Position numbers and translations under genes: made by a program
Shown: positions 1-5,081 of the stretch, piece by piece
Layout: each line of letters opens with the position of its first letter
How positions within the stretch are numbered: position 1 is the stretch's first letter
From: an uncultured Collinsella sp.
GTDB lineage: Bacteria > Actinomycetota > Coriobacteriia > Coriobacteriales > Coriobacteriaceae
Reading direction: 5' to 3'
Assembly: GCA_900548075.1 (NCBI GenBank)
Contig: URJD01000137.1
Coordinates: 1-5,081 of the forward strand
DNA length: 5,081 nucleotides
Notes under the pieces: generated by a model
What the model was told of the DNA's origin: nothing
Seen by the model: only the letters and a program-made list of their open reading frames with translations
Databases searched by the model: none

Positions 1-1464
1 GCCCGCAACGAGGACTCGTCCAACGGGGTGTTTGAGCCCAAGCGTATGCGCGTGGTGCATCCCGACGATCAGCCGCGCGTCTACACGAGCGTCCTGAGTC
101 ACCTGACCGTTGAGCTGCCCGATAACCCCATGCGCTACACGAGCGTCCCCGATGTTGTTCCGGGCCACGGCATCTGGGCCGAGGCCGGTTTCAACGAGCT
201 CAATGTGGGCATGTCCGCAACCGAGACGCTCACCACCAACGAGCGCGTTCGCGGCGCCGACCCGCTCGTGGACTACGTGCCCGCCAAGGGCAACGAGGGC
301 GAGGACGGATACGTTCCGGCACAGCCCGGCGGCCTGGGCGAGGAGGACATGGTGACCCTGGTGCTGCCGTACGCCAAGTCCGCCCGCGACGGCGTGCGCA
401 TTCTGGGCGATCTGCTCGAGCGCTACGGCACCTACGAGAACAACGGCATTGCCTTTAGCGACGTGGATGAGATCTGGTGGCTCGAGACCATCGGCGGCCA
501 CCACTGGATCGCCAAGCGCGTGCCCGACGACGCCTATGTGACCATGCCCAACCAGTTGGGTATCGACAGCTTTGACCTGGATGACGCCGAGGGCGCCCAG
601 GCCGACCACATGTGCTCCGCCGACTTGCGCGCCTGGATGGCCGAGTGGCATCTGGACCTGACGCTGGGCGTCGAGGGCGACGGCCCGGCTGCGGTCTTTA
701 ACCCGCGCGAGGCCTTTGGCTCGCACAGCGACAGCGACCACGTCTACAACACGCCGCGCGCGTGGTACATGCAGCGCTGTCTCAACCCCAGCGACGTGTG
801 GGATGGCCCCGACGCCGACTACACGCCCGAGAGCGACGATATCCCCTGGAGCCGCGTGCCCGAGCGCAAGGTGACCATCGAGGACATCAAGTACGTGCTT
901 TCGAGCCACTACCAGGGCACGGAGTACGACTGCTACGGCAGCAAGGGCACGCCCGCTACGCGTGGCGCATATCGCCCCATCGGCATCAACCGCAACAGCC
1001 AGCTCGCCGTGTTGCAGCTGCGTCCCTATGCGCAGCCGACCTATCGCGCCGTGCAGTGGATGGCGTTTGGCTCCAACTCGTTTAACGCGCTGGTTCCGCT
1101 GTACGCCAACGTCGAGACCATGCCCGAGTACTATGCCGACACGCAGGCTCGCGTGACGTCCGAAAACTTCTACTGGGCCAACCGCCTGATCGGCGCGCTG
1201 GCTGACGTCCGCTTCCATGAGTGCGGTCGCGCGGTCGAGGATTATCAGGAGAAGGTCGGTGGCATGGGCCACAAGCAGATCCATGACGTCGACGCTGCCG
1301 TAGCCGTTCTGCCCGAGGCCGAGGTGCCTGCCGAGCTTGCACGCGCCAACGAGGCCTTTGCCGAGCGTGTCCGCGTGGAGACCGATGCCCTGCTGGGCAA
1401 GGTGCTCTACACCACGAGCTGCGCCATGAAGAACTCTTTCGCGATGAACGACAACGTGAGGTAG
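1..1464 (+). CDS. C69-family dipeptidase (PepD-like), 5' end cut by window
   Basis: This is a peptidase of family C69 (Ntn-hydrolase fold), which hydrolyses dipeptides with broad specificity to feed amino-acid fermentation. The frame is open from base 1 and its first residues, ARNEDS, match the conserved segment that in this family lies about 20 residues after the N-terminal nucleophilic cysteine. The cysteine is therefore outside the window, and the GTG at 28 is an internal valine codon. 487 codons are visible, so the full protein should be slightly over 500 residues, usual for the family. Family hallmarks, numbered from the first visible codon, are IWWLETIGGHHWIAKRVPDD at about 158-177, NTPRAWYMQRCLNP at about 250-263 and PIGINRNSQLAVLQLRPY at about 326-343. 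No signal peptide can be judged because the start is missing. The TAG stop at 1462 has no convincing terminator after it. The family call is firm; substrate preference is unknown. Confidence 0.93.
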   Translation, partial: ARNEDSSNGVFEPKRMRVVHPDDQPRVYTSVLSHLTVELPDNPMRYTSVPDVVPGHGIWAEAGFNELNVGMSATETLTTNERVRGADPLVDYVPAKGNEGEDGYVPAQPGGLGEEDMVTLVLPYAKSARDGVRILGDLLERYGTYENNGIAFSDVDEIWWLETIGGHHWIAKRVPDDAYVTMPNQLGIDSFDLDDAEGAQADHMCSADLRAWMAEWHLDLTLGVEGDGPAAVFNPREAFGSHSDSDHVYNTPRAWYMQRCLNPSDVWDGPDADYTPESDDIPWSRVPERKVTIEDIKYVLSSHYQGTEYDCYGSKGTPATRGAYRPIGINRNSQLAVLQLRPYAQPTYRAVQWMAFGSNSFNALVPLYANVETMPEYYADTQARVTSENFYWANRLIGALADVRFHECGRAVEDYQEKVGGMGHKQIHDVDAAVAVLPEAEVPAELARANEAFAERVRVETDALLGKVLYTTSCAMKNSFAMNDNVR

Positions 1465-1498
1465 GGATTTCCCGTCGATCGAATAGCGCTAAAACGCT

Positions 1499-1528
1499 TT
1501 GTCGCTTTCGCTCAATCTTGGGTACAAG
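1499..1528 (+). promoter_or_regulatory. Probable sigma-70-type promoter of the phasin/UbiB operon
   Basis: A -35-like TTGTCG (1499-1504) and a -10-like TACAAG (1523-1528) are separated by 18 bases. The -10 matches the consensus at four of six positions. Transcription would begin near 1535, leaving a leader of about 30 bases before the ATG at 1564. It lies in the only gap between the dipeptidase and the phasin-like gene. This is a by-eye match, and read-through from the dipeptidase is also possible. Confidence 0.4.
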
Positions 1529-1553
1529 AACGCCAATGCAGTTGTTTGTGATT

Positions 1554-1558
1554 GGAGA
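1554..1558 (+). promoter_or_regulatory. Ribosome binding site that fixes the phasin-like start
   Basis: GGAGA sits 5 bases before the ATG at 1564. The TTG at 1552 in the same frame overlaps this site and has no ribosome binding site of its own at a sensible distance, so the ATG at 1564 is preferred. Confidence 0.7.
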
Positions 1559-1563
1559 CAACC

Positions 1564-1980
1564 ATGGTTATGAAACTCGATCAGCTTGTTAACGGCGCCA
1601 TCAACGTTGGCTTTGGCGCCGCCGCCGTTGCCGTCGAGGGCAGCAAGAAGGTTCTCGACGACCTCAATACCAAGGGTGAGCAGGTGCGCAAGGACGCAGG
1701 CGCTCCCGATATCGCCCGCAGCGTGTCCGATATGTTCGAGCAGGCCGGCGGTACCATCTCCGATCTGACCGAGCGCTTGGGCACGCAGGGCGAGACCGCG
1801 GCCCAGCGCGTGCTCGACGAGCTTATCCTTGCCCGTGTCCGCGTTATGACCGCCCCCGAGCGCACGGCCTTCCTGGCCCATGTGCGCGACATCGTCGATT
1901 CGGTCGAGGACAACGTGACCTCGGTGCCCGTCGAGTCCGTTGAGCCCGACGATGCGAAGGATACCGAAGAGGCCGAGTAG
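1564..1980 (+). CDS. Small phasin-like helical protein
   Basis: A 138-residue acidic, mostly helical protein with no signal peptide. Residues 1-30 hold an amphipathic, glycine/alanine-rich stretch (GAINVGFGAAAVAVEG at 11-26) that could lie on a membrane or granule surface. Residues 28-115 look like long charged helices, with an ARVRVMTAPERTAFLAH segment at 90-106 resembling the C-terminal part of phasin-superfamily proteins (COG3937-like). The last 20 residues are an Asp/Glu-rich tail. Phasins coat polyhydroxyalkanoate granules, but members of this superfamily are also found in bacteria without such granules, often beside UbiB-family kinases, as here. The next gene begins 8 bases after the stop, so the two are probably co-transcribed and translationally coupled. 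The family is inferred from length, composition and neighbour, not from a catalytic motif. A plain 'hypothetical protein' label would also be defensible. Confidence 0.6.
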   Translation: MVMKLDQLVNGAINVGFGAAAVAVEGSKKVLDDLNTKGEQVRKDAGAPDIARSVSDMFEQAGGTISDLTERLGTQGETAAQRVLDELILARVRVMTAPERTAFLAHVRDIVDSVEDNVTSVPVESVEPDDAKDTEEAE

Positions 1981-1988
1981 CAGCGCAG

Positions 1989-3752
1989 ATGGCAGATTCC
2001 ACCACCGATTTCAACAATCTAGATCCTCTGGGTGACGAGGCGGCGGTTGTCGATGAGGTCGACGCCGCCGTCTCGGGCGCTCGCAAGAAGCCGCGCGCTG
2101 TCGATATGGTGCCCGAGGAGCCCGACGCGATGGCGCCGGACGAGGAATACCAGCTCACGCCGGCGGGTCGTCGCGAACGCATTGGGCAGATTGTTCGCCT
2201 GGTCAAAAAGTACCGCGTGTGGGATAACCTCACGCCGGTTCGTTTGCGCCGCCTGCTCGAGGAACTCGGCCCCATGTTCGTCAAGATGGGGCAGATTCTG
2301 GCCAACCGGTCCGAGATCCTGCCGCAGCGCTTTTGCGACGAGCTGCGTCGTCTGCGCTCCGACGTGGAGCCGGTGCCGTACGAGGTCGTACTCAGTTGTC
2401 TGGAAGAAGAATACGGCCTGCGCCTGGGGGAGATGTTCGATGCGATCGACCCCAACCCGCTTGGTAGCGCATCGCTCGCGCAGGTGCACCGCGCTCGTCT
2501 GGTGACGGGCGAGGACGTGGCCGTCAAGGTGCAGCGCCCCGGTGCGCAGCAGGTTATGGCACAGGATATCGATATCATCCGCTCGGTGGTGCGTATCGTT
2601 TCCAAGTTCGTCAACACCGATCAATTCGTTGACCTGCACGGCGTAGTCGAGGAGTTGTGGACCTCGTTTCGCGAGGAGACCAACTTCTTGGCCGAGGCCA
2701 AAAACCTCAACGACTTTTACGAGTTTCATAAGAGCGTGCGCGGCGTGTCGTGTCCCAAGTCCTACTTGGATCTGTGCACCGAGCACGTGGTGGTTATGGA
2801 TTACGTCGACGGCATTTCGATCGCCGATCCTGAACGCTTGGTGGCCGAGGGCTATGACCTGGAAAAGATCGGTGCCGCGATTGTCGAGGACTACTCGACG
2901 CAGGTGCTCGATGACGGCTTTTTCCATGCCGACCCGCATGCGGGAAACATCATCCTCAAAGACGGCATCGTTTACTTTATCGACTTGGGCATGGTCGGAT
3001 GCATGTCGAGTCACGACCGCGGTATCGTCAAGGACATGATTTTCGCCGTGGCCGAGGGTGACGTGCCCAAGCTCAAGGATTCGCTCATGCGCTTTGCCGT
3101 GACGCGTGGCGATTCGGCCGAGCTCGATCATTCGGCCTTTTTGTCCGATTTGGACTTTATCGTGGCTGACTTTGCGGGCCTTGACCTGAAGGATCTGGAT
3201 ATCGGCGAGTTTTTGACCTCGCTGCTAAACCTGGCGCGCAAAAACGATGTTGAGCTGCCGAGCGTGGTAACGATGTTCGCTCGCGGCATGGTGACGCTCG
3301 AGGGTTTGCTGACCGAGTATATGCCCAACGTCAACATGATCCAAATCATCCAGACGCACATCAAAAACGAAAAAAGCACCTATGCGCGCGTGCGCGACAT
3401 GGGGCGCGATCTTGCCGCGAGCAGCTATCGCGCGGCGAAGGGCTCACTCGAGGCGGCTGAGTACCTGGGGCTGGCTTCGCGTATGCTCACGCGCGGGCAG
3501 CTTAAGGTGAACACGCAGATCATGAGCAGCGATAAGGCGCTGCGACAGCTGGGCGGAATTATCGACCGCATGTCGATGGCTATCGTTATCGCCGGCCTGT
3601 TTATCGGTTCGTCGGTGGTGTACTACGCACGCATCGAGCCGGTTGTGTTTGGTATCCCGGTCATTGGCTTTATGGGCTACGTGAGCGCGCTGGTGCTGGC
3701 GCTTATGCTGGGCCGCAATATCTGGCTCAACAGCCACGGCGGCAAACACTAG
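1989..3752 (+). CDS. UbiB/ABC1 (AarF) family atypical kinase, membrane-anchored
   Basis: A full-length 587-residue member of the UbiB/ABC1/ADCK atypical kinase family, which binds ATP and supports quinone or other lipid metabolism at the membrane. Residues 1-60 are acidic and probably disordered. The family KxGQ motif is KMGQ at 99-102, followed by the conserved ILPQRFCDEL region (110-119). The nucleotide-binding loop, usually Ala-rich, reads GSASLAQVHRA (159-169). The kinase lysine is K180 in VAVKVQRPG. The catalytic loop is HADPHAGN (313-320, with D315 and N320), and the metal-binding DFG equivalent is IDLG with D332. Two hydrophobic helices at about 527-547 and 555-577 form a C-terminal membrane anchor. 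All key residues are present, so it is probably active. The start at 1989 lacks a strong ribosome binding site and may rely on coupling to the preceding gene. An in-frame ATG at 2130, behind GAGGAG, is an alternative that would remove only the variable N-terminus. Its lipid substrate is unknown. Confidence 0.92.
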   Translation: MADSTTDFNNLDPLGDEAAVVDEVDAAVSGARKKPRAVDMVPEEPDAMAPDEEYQLTPAGRRERIGQIVRLVKKYRVWDNLTPVRLRRLLEELGPMFVKMGQILANRSEILPQRFCDELRRLRSDVEPVPYEVVLSCLEEEYGLRLGEMFDAIDPNPLGSASLAQVHRARLVTGEDVAVKVQRPGAQQVMAQDIDIIRSVVRIVSKFVNTDQFVDLHGVVEELWTSFREETNFLAEAKNLNDFYEFHKSVRGVSCPKSYLDLCTEHVVVMDYVDGISIADPERLVAEGYDLEKIGAAIVEDYSTQVLDDGFFHADPHAGNIILKDGIVYFIDLGMVGCMSSHDRGIVKDMIFAVAEGDVPKLKDSLMRFAVTRGDSAELDHSAFLSDLDFIVADFAGLDLKDLDIGEFLTSLLNLARKNDVELPSVVTMFARGMVTLEGLLTEYMPNVNMIQIIQTHIKNEKSTYARVRDMGRDLAASSYRAAKGSLEAAEYLGLASRMLTRGQLKVNTQIMSSDKALRQLGGIIDRMSMAIVIAGLFIGSSVVYYARIEPVVFGIPVIGFMGYVSALVLALMLGRNIWLNSHGGKH

Positions 3753-3803
3753 AGGCTGCGACCGTCACCGCATTTTCCTATCGCAAACAATAGCTTTTAC
3801 CTT

Positions 3804-3831
3804 GGGCTTCGCCTGTGTGCGGGGCCCTTTT
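3804..3831 (+). terminator. Intrinsic terminator after the phasin/UbiB operon
   Basis: A 9-base-pair stem is formed by GGGCTTCGC (3804-3812) and GCGGGGCCC (3819-3827), with seven Watson-Crick and two G-U pairs and a 6-base loop. It is followed directly by TTTT (3828-3831). It lies about 50 bases after the UbiB stop and just before the riboswitch promoter. The T-tract is short, so efficiency may be partial. Confidence 0.65.
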
Positions 3832-3858
3832 GCGTGATACCATTTTGACGGTAATAAT
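3830..3858 (+). promoter_or_regulatory. Probable promoter of the cobalamin-riboswitch transcript
   Basis: A -35-like TTGCGT (3830-3835) and a -10-like AATAAT (3853-3858, five of six consensus positions) are spaced by 17 bases. Predicted transcription start is near 3865, immediately before the first base of the riboswitch closing stem at 3868. An alternative pair, TTGACG (3845-3850) with TAGATG (3867-3872), would start inside the aptamer and delete its 5' strand, so it is less likely. The -35 overlaps the T-tract of the upstream terminator. Confidence 0.5.
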
Positions 3859-3867
3859 CGATGGCCT

Positions 3868-4040
3868 AGATGGTGGTGCGGAGACGCACGAACGCGCGGT
3901 TTTCCTGCGCGTTTGGGAGAATCGGGGTGCAAGTCCCCGGCTGTACCAGTAACCGTAATTCCTCTTGGCTCGGGATGTTCGCGTCGCAGATCGGACGACG
4001 TGCCCGAGTCGTTAAGGTTAAGTCGGATCGCCTCCCATCT
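3868..4040 (+). ncRNA. Cobalamin (B12) riboswitch aptamer
   Basis: A cis-acting RNA that binds a cobalamin form and normally represses the downstream gene when B12 is plentiful. The conserved core GGGAGAATCGGGGTGCAAGT (3915-3934), followed by the CCCCGGCTG...CCAGTAACCGTAA segment to 3958, matches the family signature. The B12 box reads AAGTCGGATCGCCTCCCA at 4020-4037. Visible stems: a closing stem AGATGG (3868-3873) with CCATCT (4035-4040); GTGCG/CGCAC with a GAGA tetraloop (3876-3889); AACGCGC/GCGCGTT (3891-3913); TGGGAG (3914-3919) with CTCCCA (4032-4037) enclosing the core; CGGGG/CCCCG (3923-3939); and an 8-base-pair arm 3967-3974 with 4003-4010 capped by CGTCG/CGACG (3982-4000). The closing stem and the core-enclosing stem share bases 4035-4037, so one must shorten. 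The gene under control is the DUF4430 protein. Confidence 0.92.
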
Positions 4041-4183
4041 TGCATGTGGCTGCGGCGTATGCCGCCGGTGTGCATAGGGCTCTGGAGGGAAGGGGGACCC
4101 CGATGGGGGAACTCGAGCGCAACATGCGCGATGACGTGGGGCAGCCTCAAGGCAACGCTCCAAGTACAGACAGTAGGAGACAA
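4041..4183 (+). promoter_or_regulatory. Structured leader / expression platform between riboswitch and DUF4430 gene
   Basis: This leader holds a hairpin GCGGC-GTAT-GCCGC (4052-4065) flanked by TGCA repeats (4041-4044 and 4071-4074) that can extend it. That is the position where B12 riboswitches place the hairpin whose loop kisses the aptamer. Next comes a purine tract GGAGGGAAGGGGG (4084-4096), then a CCCC-GAT-GGGG hairpin candidate (4098-4108) containing an ATG at 4103, a small GCGC/GCGC hairpin (4117-4129) and GCC-TCAA-GGC (4144-4153). No T-tract follows any of these, so control at translation initiation is more likely than termination. That reading is inference. Confidence 0.5.
4175..4180 (+). 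promoter_or_regulatory. Ribosome binding site for the DUF4430 protein
   Basis: AGGAGA lies 9 bases before the ATG at 4190 and only 3 bases before the in-frame ATG at 4184. The spacing favours 4190, although the two starts differ by just two residues. A competing purine tract serves a third in-frame ATG at 4103. Confidence 0.6.
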
Positions 4184-4189
4184 ATGGAT

Positions 4190-5081
4190 ATGTTTGTGGA
4201 CGAGCGCCAGCGCGTCTCGCATCGCCGTGGCGCAATTGCGCGCGGCGTAGCCAAGCGCGGCCTGGTGGCATTCCTGGCCTTCGCGATGGCCTTCAGCACC
4301 ACGCCGGCTCAGCTGTGGGCCGAGGGCGCCGAGGGCATTGCCGAGGCTGTGGCTCAGGCTACGACGCCGGGCGAGGACGCAGCGCTTGCGGGCGGTGCCG
4401 CTGAGCAGAGCGGCGCCGAGGTTTCGGATTCCGGGAGCGCGCCTGCAGCCAGTGCCGCCACAACAGAGGCAGCAACTGGCGACGAAGGCTCGGCGACGGG
4501 GGAGAGCCCCGCCACGAGCGAGCAGTCTTCGACGGCATCCGCTGGCCAAGCAGGATCTGCCGCCGCGGCTGCCGTCCAGACAGAGAACTCGACAGAAACT
4601 GGCGATGTCGCCAAGAAGCAAGTCGAGGTCTCGTTCTCGATTGTCGGCACCGATGCCGACGGCAAGGCTCAGACCTGGGTGGCGCCTACGCAGCTCAAGC
4701 TCGACGATGGCGCGACGGCTGCGGATGCCTTCATTAAGCTGCAGGAGAAGACAGGCTTCAAGGCGAAGTACGAACCGAACACGGCATACGGTTTCTACCT
4801 CGAAAGCATCACATCCCCGAGCGATGGTCGCACGCTAGCCTACGATCCGACGACTTATGCCTACTGGCAGCTGTTCGTCGACGGCGCGTCTTCCTCGGTT
4901 GGCGCGAGCAGCGTCAAGCTCACCCAGGGGCAGAAGATTGAGTTTGCCTTTACGGGTGGTAGCGTGTCCCCTGTCGTTAAGGACCAGCTTGCTGCGAATG
5001 TGACCGTCATTGGTCGCGATGCCCAGGGCAAGACTCAGACTTGGGTCGATAACGCGCAGTATGTGGTGACGTCCGGCTCGA
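4190..5081 (+). CDS. Secreted DUF4430-repeat protein, B12-riboswitch controlled, 3' end cut by window
   Basis: 297 codons are visible and the frame is still open at the window end. Residues 1-23 are a long basic region rich in Arg/His. Residues 24-38 (GLVAFLAFAMAFSTT) are the hydrophobic core of a signal peptide, with probable cleavage after LWA at 44. Residues 45 to about 140 are a low-complexity Ala/Ser/Thr/Glu/Gly spacer typical of wall-exposed proteins. Residues about 144-258 are a DUF4430 domain: LDDGATAADAF (171-181), YLESI (203-207), YWQLFVDG (225-232), SSVGAS (235-240) and an L-T-Q-G-Q-K-I-E-F-A-F strand. A second copy starts near 270 (VTVIGRDAQGKTQTWVD). DUF4430 is related to the beta-rich domain of transcobalamin-like corrinoid-binding proteins. 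With the riboswitch upstream, a role in capturing corrinoids at the cell surface is likely but inferred. Wall-anchoring signals and repeat number lie beyond the window. Confidence 0.82.
   Translation, partial: MFVDERQRVSHRRGAIARGVAKRGLVAFLAFAMAFSTTPAQLWAEGAEGIAEAVAQATTPGEDAALAGGAAEQSGAEVSDSGSAPAASAATTEAATGDEGSATGESPATSEQSSTASAGQAGSAAAAAVQTENSTETGDVAKKQVEVSFSIVGTDADGKAQTWVAPTQLKLDDGATAADAFIKLQEKTGFKAKYEPNTAYGFYLESITSPSDGRTLAYDPTTYAYWQLFVDGASSSVGASSVKLTQGQKIEFAFTGGSVSPVVKDQLAANVTVIGRDAQGKTQTWVDNAQYVVTSGS
4652..5046 (+). repeat. Start of a tandem DUF4430 repeat, 366-base period
   Basis: Bases 4652-4680 and 5018-5046 agree at 25 of 29 positions, in the same frame and 366 bases (122 codons) apart. 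Both encode D-A-x-G-K-x-Q-T-W-V after a beta strand (protein positions 155-164 and 277-286). They mark equivalent points in successive DUF4430 domains. Only the beginning of the second unit is in the window. Confidence 0.75.

Noticed and set aside
28..30. GTG as the start of the dipeptidase
   Set aside because: The frame is open to base 1 and encodes the conserved ARNEDS segment upstream, so this is an internal valine codon.
1485..1500. AGCG/CGCT hairpin followed by TTT as a terminator for the dipeptidase
   Set aside because: The stem is only 4 base pairs and the T-run is 3 bases, too weak to support a terminator.
1082..1561. 159-codon minus-strand open frame ending inside the dipeptidase
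   Set aside because: It is Arg/Ser/Pro-rich low-complexity antisense to the dipeptidase, with no family resemblance.
2019..3131. 370-codon open frame on the minus strand
   Set aside because: It lies wholly inside the UbiB gene, which has all family motifs. High-GC codon bias leaves the opposite strand open, and the translation (rich in His, Val, Leu, Arg) matches no family I recognise.
3870..4250. 126-codon plus-strand open frame over the riboswitch
   Set aside because: Its bases are explained by the aptamer stems and B12 box, and no ribosome binding site precedes it.
3866..4621. 251-codon open frame on the minus strand
   Set aside because: It runs across the cobalamin riboswitch and the DUF4430 signal-peptide region. 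Its Arg/Cys/Ser-rich composition is that of an antisense shadow.
4338..4838. 166-codon plus-strand open frame in an alternative phase
   Set aside because: The translation is a mass of Arg, Pro and Ser, as expected from the wrong phase of the Ala/Ser/Thr-rich DUF4430 coding sequence.

Overview
The window looks like the chromosome of a high-GC anaerobic gut actinobacterium of the class Coriobacteriia, most like Collinsella. The basis is strong G/C preference at third codon positions, a C69-family dipeptidase, and a DUF4430 surface protein placed under a cobalamin riboswitch. The genus is inferred from sequence style and was not tested by a search. All supported genes lie on the plus strand.

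Layout: (1) 1-1464 is a C69-family dipeptidase whose extreme N-terminus, including the nucleophilic cysteine, lies before the window. (2) A roughly 100-base gap holds a probable promoter and a good ribosome binding site. (3) 1564-1980 is a small phasin-like protein, followed after 8 bases by (4) 1989-3752, a full-length UbiB/ABC1 (AarF) atypical kinase with two C-terminal membrane helices. These two form a probable operon ended by a GC-rich hairpin terminator at 3804-3831. (5) 3830-4189 is a non-coding control region: a promoter, a well-formed cobalamin riboswitch (3868-4040), and a long structured leader with two candidate translation starts. (6) From 4190 to the window end runs the N-terminal part of a large secreted protein: signal peptide, Ala/Ser/Thr/Glu-rich spacer, one complete DUF4430 domain and the start of a second.

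There are three independent themes. The dipeptidase fits a peptide-fermenting lifestyle. The phasin-like/UbiB pair is probably a membrane or lipid-related unit. The riboswitch plus DUF4430 protein is the most interesting part: a B12-responsive RNA controls an exported repeat protein whose fold family is related to the corrinoid-contacting domain of transcobalamin-type proteins, so it may be a surface corrinoid-capture protein. I see no CRISPR array, tRNA, rRNA or mobile element.
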